Below are positions 25,102-34,264 of a stretch of 64,000 bases of DNA, in pieces. The stretch covers positions 3,720,001-3,784,000 of the forward strand of contig NZ_CP023667.1 in the NCBI RefSeq assembly GCF_002443155.1, read 5' to 3'. Source of the DNA: Alcaligenes faecalis. Lineage in GTDB: Bacteria; Pseudomonadota; Gammaproteobacteria; Burkholderiales; Burkholderiaceae_B. The position numbers were made by a program, and so were the translations under genes. Positions within the stretch are counted from its first letter, which is position 1; each line of letters opens with the position of its first letter. The notes beneath the pieces were generated by a model. It worked only from the letters and a program-made list of their open reading frames with translations, was not told the origin of the DNA and searched no databases.

Positions 25102-25917
25102 TTACGCCTTATCGCTGCGGGATTCTTTCTTCAAGCGCTTGATCAGCTCTTTGCCAAAGTCCATATAGGCCCTGGCCCCCCGGGAGTTCTTATCGTAGAC
25201 AATACCTGGCATACCGTGGCTTGGCGCTTCAGCCAAACGCACATTACGTGGCACTACCGTCTTGAACACCTTATCGCCAAAGTGTGTCTCGATCTGATTG
25301 GAGACTTGCTGCTGCAAGGTAACACGACCATCAAACATCACTCGCAGCAAACCAATCAACTGCAAATCCGGGTTGATATTGCGATAGACCCGCTTAACCG
25401 TATTGACCAGATCTGACAGCCCTTCCAGTGCAAAGTACTCGCACTGCATGGGGATGATGACCCCGTGCGCGCTGGCCAGGCCATTGAGCGTTAGCAGCGA
25501 CAAGGTAGGTGGGCAGTCGATCAGCACGAAATCATAATCATCCAGTACCTGTGCCAGTGCCTGTTTAAGTTGTTGCTCGCGCTCTTGCATCTGGATCAGG
25601 TCTATCTCGGCGCCCGACAGCTCCCTATTGGAAGGCAAGACGTCATAGCCACCTGTTTCTGAATGTATCTTTACGTTAGAAATACTTTCATCACCAATCA
25701 GCACTTGGTACAAATTACCAGACAGACTGTTTTTATCGATGCCGCTACCCATGGTGGCATTGCCTTGGGGATCCAGGTCAATCAACAAAACTTTTTTCTT
25801 CAGTACCGCAAGCGCAGCGGCCAAATTGATTGCAGTGGTCGTCTTGCCTACCCCGCCCTTTTGGTTCGCGATACAAAACACATAGGCACGGGGAGATTTT
25901 TCGTCGTTTTTACTCAT
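25102..25917 (-). CDS. parA: Chromosome-partitioning ATPase ParA
   Basis: Walker-type ATPase that moves ParB-bound origins over the nucleoid. The deviant Walker A motif is KGGVGKTTT (near 18-26) and Walker B is FVLIDCPPTLSLLTLN. The start ATG at 25915-25917 (MSKNDEKSPRAYVFCIANQKGG) follows AAGGATAATC and gives 271 residues; an upstream extension overlapping rsmG lacks family similarity. It sits two bases after rsmG and upstream of parB in the usual mnmG-rsmG-parA-parB order. Confidence 0.97.
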   Translation of the reverse strand: MSKNDEKSPRAYVFCIANQKGGVGKTTTAINLAAALAVLKKKVLLIDLDPQGNATMGSGIDKNSLSGNLYQVLIGDESISNVKIHSETGGYDVLPSNRELSGAEIDLIQMQEREQQLKQALAQVLDDYDFVLIDCPPTLSLLTLNGLASAHGVIIPMQCEYFALEGLSDLVNTVKRVYRNINPDLQLIGLLRVMFDGRVTLQQQVSNQIETHFGDKVFKTVVPRNVRLAEAPSHGMPGIVYDKNSRGARAYMDFGKELIKRLKKESRSDKA

Positions 25918-25919
25918 GA

Positions 25920-26591
25920 TTATCCTTGCTGCACCAACCACACTAGACAACGCTGTGCCTCTAGCTCCGGTACGGTTAATGATTCTATTCGTTCGACCTG
26001 CCAGTTACTTTCAGATTGCAATGCGGCTATTTCCAAATCAGGTTCTTTACCCTTCATAGCTGCAATGCGCCCACCTGGGCGAACATGCCTGCCTGCCAAA
26101 TTTACGAAATCAAGCAGCGAAGAAAAAGCTCGGGAAACCACAATATCTGCCTGCATGGGTTCCTGCTGCTCTACACGCACATGCATTGCCGACAAATTGG
26201 GCAAGGCCAAAGCCCCAACCATTTGTTGAACAAATGCCATTTTTTTCTCAACAGCATCAATGCAAGTAATGTTCCACGTGGAACATGATGCTGCCAAAAC
26301 AACACCCGGCAAACCAGCCCCTGACCCTACATCCACAATCCGAACCGATTCTTGCGCCGAGTGATTGCTGCTGGCCAGATAGTTCTGGAACGGGCGGACA
26401 ATCGACAGGCTATCAAAAATATGTTGCACCAGCATTTGATCTGGGTCACGCAGGGCGGTCAGATTATAGGTACGGTTCCAGCGCTGCAACTGATTAATGT
26501 AGTCCAGTAGCTTGCGCACCAAGGCGGGGTCCTGATCCAGGCCCAAATCCAGCAGGGCCTGATTCAGGCGTTTTGAAAAAATATCGCTCAT
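25920..26591 (-). CDS. rsmG: 16S rRNA (guanine527-N7)-methyltransferase
   Basis: RsmG (GidB) methylates G527 of 16S rRNA using SAM; loss gives low-level streptomycin resistance. The 223 residues show the SAM-binding [15 protein letters not shown] motif (near 85-100) and [12 protein letters not shown] further on. The ATG overlaps the mnmG stop (ATGA). A perfect 16-bp parS palindrome is embedded in the coding sequence at 26270-26285, where it encodes part of the segment after the SAM motif. Confidence 0.97.
   Translation of the reverse strand: MSDIFSKRLNQALLDLGLDQDPALVRKLLDYINQLQRWNRTYNLTALRDPDQMLVQHIFDSLSIVRPFQNYLASSNHSAQESVRIVDVGSGAGLPGVVLAASCSTWNITCIDAVEKKMAFVQQMVGALALPNLSAMHVRVEQQEPMQADIVVSRAFSSLLDFVNLAGRHVRPGGRIAAMKGKEPDLEIAALQSESNWQVERIESLTVPELEAQRCLVWLVQQG
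26270..26285. promoter_or_regulatory. parS site 1 (inside rsmG)
   Basis: TGTTCCACGTGGAACA, a perfect 16-bp palindrome matching the ParB target consensus TGTTNCACGTGNAACA. Confidence 0.95.
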
Positions 26592-28504
26592 GCCGTTTGT
26601 TTGTTTTTTTGCTTGCGCTTCAGGTGTACCAACAATAAAGAAACCGCCGCAGGTGTCACACCCTGAACACGTCCGGCCTGGCCAATGGTTAAAGGCTTGG
26701 CAGCCTTCAAACGTTGACGCACTTCAATCGACAATCCTTTGATATCGTCGTAGTCCAGATCCTCTGGAATGGCCTGCTCTTCCAGCGCTGCCTGACGAGT
26801 CACCTCGTCCTGCTGACGCGCCACATAGCCGGCATACTTCACCTGAATTTCCACCTGCTCAATATGCACCGGATCTTCCAGACCGGGACCTGCTACCGGC
26901 GTGCCTTGATCATTCAGCACGGCCATCAGCTTTGCATAATCCACTTCGGGGCGCTTGAGCAAATCGAAGAAGGAATACTCCCGTTCGATATTTTTACCTA
27001 ACAGTGCGTTTGCCTGTTCAGCAGGCAAGTTACGGGGGTTCACCCAGGTACCCTTCAAACGCTCGATTTCACGTGCGACCGCATCGCGTTTGCGATTGAA
27101 ATGATCCCAACGGGCATCGTCCACCAGGCCCAGCTCACGACCGATTTCAGTTAGTCGCTGGTCTGCATTGTCTTCCCGCAGGCTCAAACGATACTCAGCG
27201 CGAGAGGTAAACATGCGATAAGGCTCAGTCACCCCACGGGTAATCAAATCGTCTACCAGCACACCCAGGTAAGCCTCGTTACGGCGTGGATACCACTGCT
27301 CTTTCTCTTGGGCCAAACGGGCAGCATTCACCCCTGCTAACAGGCCCTGAGCAGCAGCCTCTTCGTAACCCGTCGTGCCATTAATCTGGCCGGCAAAGAA
27401 CAAGCCACGAATCTGTTTAGTTTCCAGCGTGGGATACAGGGATCGAGGATCGAAATAATCGTACTCAATCGCGTAGCCCGGACGCATGATACGAGCATTC
27501 TCCAAACCTGGCAGGCTGCGCACCATAGCCAATTGGATATCGAAAGGCAAGCTGGTCGAGACACCGTTCGGGTAGATCTCGGTCGTGCTCAAGCCTTCTG
27601 GCTCCAAAAACACCTGGTGACTGCTCTTGTCTGCAAAGCGATGAATCTTGTCTTCAATAGACGGGCAGTAACGCGGGCCGATACCCTCGATGGTGCCCTG
27701 GTCGCTATACATGGGCGAGCGATCCAGACCGGAGCGAATAATATCGTGAGTACGCTCATTGGTATGCGTAATCCAGCACGGCATCTGTTGGGGATGCATG
27801 GAAACATCGCCCATATAAGAGAACACCGGAATGGGATCACTATCGCCGGGCTGAACCTCCAGACGGGAAAAATCGATAGTATTGGCATCAATACGCGGAG
27901 GGGTTCCTGTCTTCAATCGCCCTTGGGGCAATTGCAGTTCCCGCAAGCGATGCGCCAGGCTTATGGAGGGTGGATCCCCTGCCCGACCTGCCGAATAATT
28001 ATTCAGGCCTACATGAACCAAACCATTCAAAAAAGTACCAGCAGTCAAAACCACAGATTTGGCTTTGAACTCCAAACCAATCTTGGTGACCGCACCCACT
28101 ACCCGATCACCTTCCACAATCAAGTCTTCGACTGATTGCTGGAACACCATCAAGTTGGGTTGATTCTGCAGAACCTCACGAATAGCCTTGCGGTACAAAG
28201 AACGGTCAGCCTGAGCACGAGTGGCGCGCACGGCTGGCCCTTTGGAGCTATTCAGGGTACGGAATTGAATACCAGCGTGGTCGGTAGCCAAAGCCATTGC
28301 CCCGCCCAGCGCATCCACTTCCTTGACCAAATGCCCCTTGCCAATCCCCCCAATAGAAGGGTTGCAGGACATCTGCCCCAAGGTATCCATATTATGGGTT
28401 AGCAATAAGGTAGACACGCCGGTTCGAGCTGCCGCTAAAGCCGCTTCGGTACCAGCATGTCCGCCGCCTATGACAATAACGTCAAACTCTTCGGGATAAA
28501 TCAT
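26588..28504 (-). CDS. mnmG: tRNA uridine 5-carboxymethylaminomethyl modification enzyme MnmG
   Basis: MnmG (GidA) is the FAD enzyme that works with MnmE to modify the wobble uridine of several tRNAs. The 638 residues start with the dinucleotide-binding [21 protein letters not shown] and include [24 protein letters not shown] and [15 protein letters not shown], all hallmarks of the family. MnmE is encoded at 50040-51413. The gene is followed by rsmG with a four-base overlap. The 875 bases upstream carry two parS sites and DnaA boxes, the usual position of mnmG next to a bacterial origin. Confidence 0.98.
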   Translation of the reverse strand: MIYPEEFDVIVIGGGHAGTEAALAAARTGVSTLLLTHNMDTLGQMSCNPSIGGIGKGHLVKEVDALGGAMALATDHAGIQFRTLNSSKGPAVRATRAQADRSLYRKAIREVLQNQPNLMVFQQSVEDLIVEGDRVVGAVTKIGLEFKAKSVVLTAGTFLNGLVHVGLNNYSAGRAGDPPSISLAHRLRELQLPQGRLKTGTPPRIDANTIDFSRLEVQPGDSDPIPVFSYMGDVSMHPQQMPCWITHTNERTHDIIRSGLDRSPMYSDQGTIEGIGPRYCPSIEDKIHRFADKSSHQVFLEPEGLSTTEIYPNGVSTSLPFDIQLAMVRSLPGLENARIMRPGYAIEYDYFDPRSLYPTLETKQIRGLFFAGQINGTTGYEEAAAQGLLAGVNAARLAQEKEQWYPRRNEAYLGVLVDDLITRGVTEPYRMFTSRAEYRLSLREDNADQRLTEIGRELGLVDDARWDHFNRKRDAVAREIERLKGTWVNPRNLPAEQANALLGKNIEREYSFFDLLKRPEVDYAKLMAVLNDQGTPVAGPGLEDPVHIEQVEIQVKYAGYVARQQDEVTRQAALEEQAIPEDLDYDDIKGLSIEVRQRLKAAKPLTIGQAGRVQGVTPAAVSLLLVHLKRKQKNKQTA

Positions 28505-28554
28505 GACAGAACAGCTAAAAAGTAAAAACCAATTATACGATTACCAGCGATGGT

Positions 28555-28570
28555 TGTTCCACGTGAAACA
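28555..28570. promoter_or_regulatory. parS site 2
   Basis: TGTTCCACGTGAAACA, matching the parS consensus with one asymmetric position. It lies 51 bases upstream of mnmG. Confidence 0.93.
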
Positions 28571-28585
28571 CATGGAACCAATATC

Positions 28586-28601
28586 TGTTCCACGTGGAAC
28601 A
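28586..28601. promoter_or_regulatory. parS site 3
   Basis: TGTTCCACGTGGAACA, a perfect palindrome beginning 31 bases after the start of parS site 2 (three helical turns apart). Confidence 0.95.
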
Positions 28602-28623
28602 CAGTTTTTTGCGTAAATACCAC

Positions 28624-28632
28624 TGTGGATAA
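28624..28632 (-). promoter_or_regulatory. DnaA box (exact)
   Basis: TGTGGATAA, the complement of the 9-mer TTATCCACA. Confidence 0.75.
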
Positions 28633-28836
28633 CTTTGTGGAGAAACAGGCCGTTTTTTATCCCCAGGCAACTATCCAGGGAGCAGACCACGCCTTCGAAG
28701 ATTTTTCCTGCCCATGATACGCCAGGGAGGGAAGCCATAAAAGGCGCGCTTATCAACCTTAAATCTCTTAAAAGCAGCTATCTAAGCGGGTACCCTGCCC
28801 CAGGTGGATAAAATCGACTTAAGCAGGAAACAAAAT

Positions 28837-28845
28837 TGTGGATAA
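28837..28845 (-). promoter_or_regulatory. DnaA box (exact)
   Basis: TGTGGATAA, the complement of TTATCCACA, in the same gene-free region as the box at 28624. Confidence 0.75.
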
Positions 28846-29379
28846 CAGAGCAATAAAAAGAAATACAGCCTGATGAACAGGAATACCGCTCAACAGTCTG
28901 GCGATAAGGAAATTTCCGCTGACCTGAAGAAAATATAAGGCTTCGATTTTTCAATCTGGCTACTTTGACTGCAGGTAAAAATATCCTATGCGCAAAAAGA
29001 GAGCGCGCTCAGACAGGGCAGAACTTGCCTGTGACGACAGATACTTTGAAAAATCAGCAGCAACTTGAAACCTGGAGTCTTATCAAGAGCCCGAGTTTAG
29101 GACACAGGTTCGGTTGAAAAATTCCCGCAGCTCCAACAGGCATCCGTAGCGAAGTAGCTGGAGAAGAAAAACGGACAGCAGGAAAAGCGGCGCTCTAATC
29201 CTATATAGGCAGCAGCTATATCAATGTAAGAAACCGTCCTGAGCGATCGGTTCCACGATCAACAGATCCGTGTGGAATCTATGGTATTTTCGACAAGAAT
29301 TTGTCTGATACTTCGCCACCCAACCGTTTGCTCAACTTTGAAGCGCGGGTGCATTTTTATTATTCATATCAGTAGACCC

Positions 29380-30552
29380 ATGCAGATCACATCCAAGCTC
29401 CCTTCTGTGGGCACCACCATCTTTACCACCATGAGCCAGCTGGCCCTGGAGCACAAAGCCATTAACCTGGGCCAGGGCTTTCCAGACTTCAATCCGGATC
29501 CGGCTTTGATTGAGGCAGTACACCAGGCCATGCTGGATGGCATCAACCAGTATCCTGCCATGGCGGGATACCCTGCCCTGCGAGCCGCTATTGCCAGCAA
29601 AACGCAGGCTCGTTATGGCCGCCTTTACAAGGTTGATACGGAAATTACCGTTACCAGTGGCGCCACTGAGGCCTTGATGGCCAGTTTCCAAGCCTTTGTG
29701 CATGCAGGTGATGAAGTCGTCGTGATCGAGCCCTTCTACGACCTGTATATCCCCGCCATCGAGCTGGCCGGAGGTATACCTGTTGCCGTCCCCATGACAG
29801 CGCCTAGCGAAGCTGTGCCCTACTACCGCGTCGACTGGGACCGTGTAGAGCAAGCCATCACCAGCAAGACCCGTATGCTGGTAATCAACTTCCCTCACAA
29901 TCCGACTTGTACCATCTTGCAGCCCCAGGATCTGGATGCTTTGGAGCAGATTGTAGAAAAGCATCCTTCCTTGATCATCTTGTCCGATGAGGTCTATGAA
30001 CACCTGACCTTTGATCAGAAAGAGCATCTCAGTCTGGCTACCCGGCCTAGCCTGGCAGAACGAGCAGTCATCGTTTCTTCCTTTGGCAAGACCTTCCACG
30101 CTACAGGTTGGAAAGTAGGCTATTGCTGCGCTCCTGCCAGTCTCAGCACGGAAATCCGCAAGGTCCACCAATACACCGTCTTTACCGTTCCCAGCCCCTT
30201 ACAGGCCGGTCTAGCCACCTATATGCAAGACCCTGCTACCTGGGAGAGCCTACCCGCTTTCTATCAGGAAAAGCGCGATCATTTGCACCAAGGTCTACAA
30301 AACACACGTTTTACACCTATGCCCAGTGAAGGGACTTTCTTCCTGCTGGCCAGCTATGAAAACATTTCAGAGCTATCCGAACTGGATTTCGCCAAGCACT
30401 TGAACCAGAACTACGGCGTAGGCGCGATCCCCGTCTCTGCCTTCTACCTGAATCCCAATTCTGAGCAGGCTAACCATCGTTTGCTGCGTTTTTGCTTTGC
30501 CAAGCAGCCCAACACCCTGGATCAGGCCATTGAACGCTTGAAAAAAGTCTAA
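29380..30552 (+). CDS. ybdL: Methionine/aromatic aminotransferase, YbdL type
   Basis: PLP-dependent fold-type I aminotransferase, 390 residues. It resembles E. coli YbdL, which transaminates methionine and aromatic amino acids: KLPSVGTTIFTTMSQLALEHKAINLGQGFPDF at the start, NFPHNPTCT (substrate/PLP region), DEVYEHLTF and SSFGKTFHATGWKVGYC with the PLP lysine at residue 237. The ATG at 29380 was chosen because the upstream in-frame codons lack similarity. It is monocistronic, ending at a strong terminator, and is oriented rightward, away from the candidate origin. Confidence 0.9.
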   Translation: MQITSKLPSVGTTIFTTMSQLALEHKAINLGQGFPDFNPDPALIEAVHQAMLDGINQYPAMAGYPALRAAIASKTQARYGRLYKVDTEITVTSGATEALMASFQAFVHAGDEVVVIEPFYDLYIPAIELAGGIPVAVPMTAPSEAVPYYRVDWDRVEQAITSKTRMLVINFPHNPTCTILQPQDLDALEQIVEKHPSLIILSDEVYEHLTFDQKEHLSLATRPSLAERAVIVSSFGKTFHATGWKVGYCCAPASLSTEIRKVHQYTVFTVPSPLQAGLATYMQDPATWESLPAFYQEKRDHLHQGLQNTRFTPMPSEGTFFLLASYENISELSELDFAKHLNQNYGVGAIPVSAFYLNPNSEQANHRLLRFCFAKQPNTLDQAIERLKKV

Positions 30553-30575
30553 ACACCTTGCTTTCTGCCTTCATC

Positions 30576-30599
30576 AAACCGCCGTCAGGCGGTTTTTTT
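30576..30599 (+). terminator. Terminator of the aminotransferase gene
   Basis: AAACCGCC (30576-30583) pairs with GGCGGTTT (30588-30595) around a GTCA tetraloop and runs into a seven-base T-tract. Confidence 0.93.
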
Positions 30600-31082
30600 A
30601 TACCCTGATTTTTGTGGACAAGTACAGTCGTCGTAATCTTGCCTATATCTGCTACAGAAACCCTATAACAGCCATGCGAAACAACGCGCATTACCTGGGC
30701 CTCAAAACGCCAACCGCGAACCACAAAACCCACGCCTTGTAACCCGCAAGACGCCAAACGTAAAACAGGCGATTTGTCGTCCCCATACTGTCCTGTTGAT
30801 AACTTTGGGGGTAAACCTGATTTTTTGCCCAGTTATCGCTTCTTTTCCTTTGATAAAAGAAAGAACCAGCCAGCGTTACAGCTTCTCTGTTTCAGTACCG
30901 GCAGCCAGCAAAAAAATCAGCCTCAAAGTTAAAACCACAAAAAATATAGATATAAAACAAGGACTTATTTCAAAATTACACGTTCTTCAAACCTAGCTAA
31001 GCTGTGAAAATACACAGTTCACCCAGCTGCTCCAGGCTGAACAAGCCCTGTGCGAGCACAAGTACACGCTTTACCCACAAAA

Positions 31083-31091
31083 TGTGGATAA
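31083..31091 (-). promoter_or_regulatory. DnaA box (exact)
   Basis: TGTGGATAA; a near match TTACCCACA lies just upstream at 31071. Confidence 0.7.
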
Positions 31092-31675
31092 GTCAAAAAT
31101 TCAAACAAGATTGACCTAGTACAAGTTTCAGGCTCAGCAATCCCTGCAGCCATAGCAAATTCTTGGCCAAACACGTCGTCCAGATAGAACTCCCCTCTTT
31201 TGCCAATCAAAGCCTTTGCTTGAGTTTTTCTCATGTTGAAAGAAAACTCAGAGGCGTGACAGCAAAGTTGATCGTGCACGGTTCTGAAAATTTATTTTCA
31301 GCCTTTGCGGCTCAAATTTCTGTATGCAAAAGTCGCATAAGCCAGCGTTGAGCGAGATCGTGATTTTTGTTCATGGACTGCATCTTAGTCGAGAACTTTT
31401 GGCTTGCAAAGAGCAGGTCCCTGGTCTTCAGGGAGTTGAACTTATCTTATATAACAAGCACTTAAATCTTTTATTAGAATTATTGGATGGAGGCCTGTTG
31501 ATAAGTCGAACAAGTGTCTTTAGCAATGATAAAACAAGAGCTTAGCGGTTTTTTTTCCGGGGATAGATCTAACGCTTACCGGTGGATGGTTTAGGTACAA
31601 CTTTTAGACTCCACAAAGAAGTACCTACTTATGCCTTATGTATCCACACCCTGTTCACAATGCCCTTCCTAGAGC

Positions 31676-31684
31676 TTATCCACA
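31676..31684 (+). promoter_or_regulatory. DnaA box (exact)
   Basis: TTATCCACA, 37 bases beyond the stop of the phosphatase gene. Confidence 0.7.
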
Positions 31685-31720
31685 GAAAAGAAAATTGTAA
31701 CAGCAGGAAGAAAAGCGGAT

Positions 31721-32779
31721 TTAGCGGGTTGGCTGCGTAAAACCGGTGTCCGTCATGATGATTTTCTCTGGCCAACGCAAAGCAGCCAGGTGAAAAGCCG
31801 AGTCTTCAGGCGCCTGGTCCTTGCGACGATCGCGCCAACGAGCCCCAACAGAAAAGTCCACGCAAAACGTGTTTTTCTTTGCGCCGTGCCAGGAAAATGG
31901 ATCTATATCCTTGAATAATAAGGAGTATTTAGACATTTTCGCTGTTGGTTGAGGAAAGAGCTGACGCCAGTAGTGGCCAAAAACGACCGGAATATCGTCC
32001 TGGTAGCTGTTCCACCAAGGGGTACGGTCGGAAAAACGCCAACGGTTGCCAGCAAAAAATGGGCGATCCGCGGGGCCTTCGGTTCCGGAAGTCAGCAAAC
32101 GGATGGGGTTGAAGTCATTTTTGACCAAATCGTAGTCAATGTAGGCCTGCAATAACGGCATCAAGGCCTTTGGATCTTCAATTTTTTCTTTCCATTCCTG
32201 TTTTGCAGCCAGATATTTATTCAGAATTCCTTTTTCTTCTGCATAATTATCAGCTTTACGCTCGCATTCAAAGAAAAAATCAAGAAAATCTTCGCTTTTT
32301 ACCGATCGAATTGCATCAATAGCTGGATTATTCCAGGCGGCATGCACAATTCTGAGGTCACTTCTTTCCAATGCAATGGGTAGTGAGCTTAAAAACTTTC
32401 GGATTTCGTCTCTATTTTGAGGTTTTGCGCACTTAAATGGCGAGTAATTCTTTAAATCTGACTGATATCGCTGATCAAAATACCAGCCTGAACCATCTTT
32501 TGCATCGTCTATCAGTAGATTGATTTCATGATTACCTAATATTCCTTTTGCTTTATTATTATTTATCAAGGACTTAAGGTACTCAATTACAGCAGGGCTG
32601 TTTGGACCGCGATCACAATAATCTCCAACGAATATCAGGCTACGTTGCTCCGGGTGAGAGCCATCTTCCTGATAACCCAAGTTTTGGATCAGTTGTTGCA
32701 AGGCCTGAAGCTCTCCATGTACATCACCGATGATGTCTAAAGAACCAGCAGGTAAAGGCTGTACAAGAAAGTTGGGCAT
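31721..32779 (-). CDS. Calcineurin-like metallophosphatase (PPP/Ser-Thr phosphatase type)
   Basis: A 352-residue enzyme with the full set of metal-binding motifs of the family: GDVHG at 18-22, GDYCDRG at 52-58, GNHE at 82-85, and later HAAW and GHYW histidines. These bind two metal ions for phosphoester hydrolysis. The substrate (phosphoprotein or dinucleoside polyphosphate) cannot be told. The middle of the gene (about 32160-32600) is clearly more AT-rich than surrounding core genes. It stands alone among DnaA boxes in the candidate origin region. Both points suggest a later insertion, though this is only an inference. Confidence 0.85.
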   Translation of the reverse strand: MPNFLVQPLPAGSLDIIGDVHGELQALQQLIQNLGYQEDGSHPEQRSLIFVGDYCDRGPNSPAVIEYLKSLINNNKAKGILGNHEINLLIDDAKDGSGWYFDQRYQSDLKNYSPFKCAKPQNRDEIRKFLSSLPIALERSDLRIVHAAWNNPAIDAIRSVKSEDFLDFFFECERKADNYAEEKGILNKYLAAKQEWKEKIEDPKALMPLLQAYIDYDLVKNDFNPIRLLTSGTEGPADRPFFAGNRWRFSDRTPWWNSYQDDIPVVFGHYWRQLFPQPTAKMSKYSLLFKDIDPFSWHGAKKNTFCVDFSVGARWRDRRKDQAPEDSAFHLAALRWPEKIIMTDTGFTQPTR

Positions 32780-32841
32780 GGGTGAAGAGATCTTTATTTA
32801 ATAATAACTATATATATAACTGGTAATGGATAATGGGTGTC

Positions 32842-32850
32842 TGTGGATAA
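32842..32850 (-). promoter_or_regulatory. DnaA box (exact)
   Basis: TGTGGATAA, 63 bases upstream of the phosphatase start. Confidence 0.75.
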
Positions 32851-33022
32851 GTGGCATAGCTGAGAATTTTTCTTTAATTTCAACATCTTATAGACCACTT
32901 TTGCCTGTGTATCACCCCGAGGGAGTCGGTGGACCGAAACTGGACAAAATTTGAGGTCTTGAAAGACAGGCAACTTATCCCCCTTTCATCCACAACACGT
33001 CCACAACAGGCCCTCTTGGAGC

Positions 33023-33031
33023 TTATCCACA
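33023..33031 (+). promoter_or_regulatory. DnaA box (exact)
   Basis: TTATCCACA, in opposite orientation to the boxes at 32842 and 33300. Confidence 0.78.
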
Positions 33032-33299
33032 GGGGGCCAAAGCCAGTAGCTGCCTTAAATATAGCTTTTTTGCCCAGTCCTTGACCGATTTTCTGGCCGA
33101 ATTCTGCCTGCCTGGTGCGTCTGGATGAGCTGATGTCGATGTTTGCACCAACGCCATGTTGGAGTGCGAATTAAGCCTTTATAATATCCACAAATTATTC
33201 ACTTTCTTATTAACCGCATATTTTCCTGGGTTTCATATTTCCATTTTTGGTTTAATCTATTTTGTTAATAAAATTGTGGATTTCTTTTTTATTCAGACC

Positions 33300-33308
33300 T
33301 GTGGATAA
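33300..33308 (-). promoter_or_regulatory. DnaA box (exact), inside the AT-rich segment
   Basis: TGTGGATAA, located within the AT-rich 33180-33630 segment. Confidence 0.78.
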
Positions 33309-33710
33309 GTCGGGCTATCACGACTGTTATTAGTCTTCTTTGGTTCAAACAAAAATCTGTTTTTGTAATTCAGTGTTTTTTTTTTGGTTGCAATCTTTAT
33401 TGTTATCTTCGAAAAATAAAAAAAATAGCAACCCTGTTTATTATTTTTAAAATCTGGCTGGATTGCTTTCTTTTTTATTTATCTTACTTTTATATAGACA
33501 GGTTTTTTTGATTAATGTTTTTCTAAAAAAAGCAGCAATTAATCAATAGGTTGAATTTTTTCATCTCTGTCCTCCAGTTTTTTCTTTGATTATCAATTGA
33601 TTCCTTTCCGGGCTTTGTAGATAAAGTTCGCTCTTCTTTAATAAAAGAATGGCTTGGGGCAGAGCAATAAACATTGAATGATCAGGTTTAACGGTGGAAC
33701 CTATCTGCCG

Positions 33711-33750
33711 ACCCGACCCGACCCGACCCGACCCGACCCGACCCGACCTG
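33711..33750. repeat. Pentanucleotide tandem repeat (ACCCG)
   Basis: Seven perfect copies of ACCCG (33711-33745) and an eighth imperfect copy ACCTG. It is GC-rich and sits next to the AT-rich segment, in non-coding DNA. Copy number is likely to vary by slippage. Confidence 0.95.
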
Positions 33751-34264
33751 GCGTGATGTGATGCGGCCAGCTACGGGCATATGGATCTGGATGTTTTCTC
33801 AGTATTGGATATAAACCCAGCTTCTTTCCTGGCCTGCTTCAGCTTCTTCAGCCTGGGCATGCTTGATCGGGCTGTACTCAGTCCGGATGCCGAGCGTGGC
33901 TTTTTGGCGATAACGGGTAGTTTGTTTGGTCAGCTATCTGCTTTGACAGGACAATTTGCTCACCGTGGAACTTTCAGGGCGTTTGGGCCGACAAAGCCTT
34001 GGGTTTGAATTGCAGATCGCCGTCAAAGTAAGGCGGAACGGGCGTTTGCTTGCGTGCAAGGACAGCGTGCTGCTGCGCTGGTCGGTGGAATCATCCATTT
34101 ATCTTTAAGGGGTATGTTTTTTCCTTGTGAGCAGCAGGGGTATTCTCCTGCTAGCCCGCGGCCTGTATCGCTATAAGAAATAGCGCGAAATCTCCCCTCA
34201 TGTAACAATTGCCGCCAAGGCCGTTTAATCCTTAAGCATCGTCTCGCTACTCACCCCGTACTTC

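Larger units (their letters stand above)
28602..29379. other. Gene-free stretch upstream of mnmG with DnaA boxes
   Basis: About 780 bases with no convincing gene between mnmG and the aminotransferase, which are divergent. It contains two exact DnaA boxes (28624, 28837) and near matches at 28657 and 28803, and must hold promoters for both flanking genes. It is part of the candidate origin landscape. Confidence 0.6.
30600..31720. other. Gene-poor stretch between aminotransferase and phosphatase
   Basis: About 1.1 kb with no gene I can support. Short frames at 31019-31279 (minus) and 31324-31545 (plus) have no family features. It holds exact DnaA boxes at 31083 and 31676 and one-mismatch boxes at 30794, 31071, 31496 and 31640. 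It is probably part of the origin region. Confidence 0.55.
32780..34264. other. AT-rich, gene-free stretch; candidate oriC core
   Basis: About 1.5 kb without a supportable gene. Exact DnaA boxes are at 32842, 33023 and 33300 and a near match at 33184. The segment 33180-33630 is strikingly AT-rich with long T and A runs and fits a DNA-unwinding element. A pentanucleotide repeat follows at 33709. A short frame at 33781-34008 has no recognised features. Confidence 0.6.

Noticed and set aside
31019..31545. Short frames at 31019-31279 (minus) and 31324-31545 (plus) in the origin region
   Set aside because: They overlap DnaA boxes, have no recognisable motifs and no good ribosome-binding sites.
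33781..34008. 75-residue plus-strand frame before the diguanylate cyclase
   Set aside because: Hydrophobic N-terminal half but no ribosome-binding site or family features; left as non-coding.
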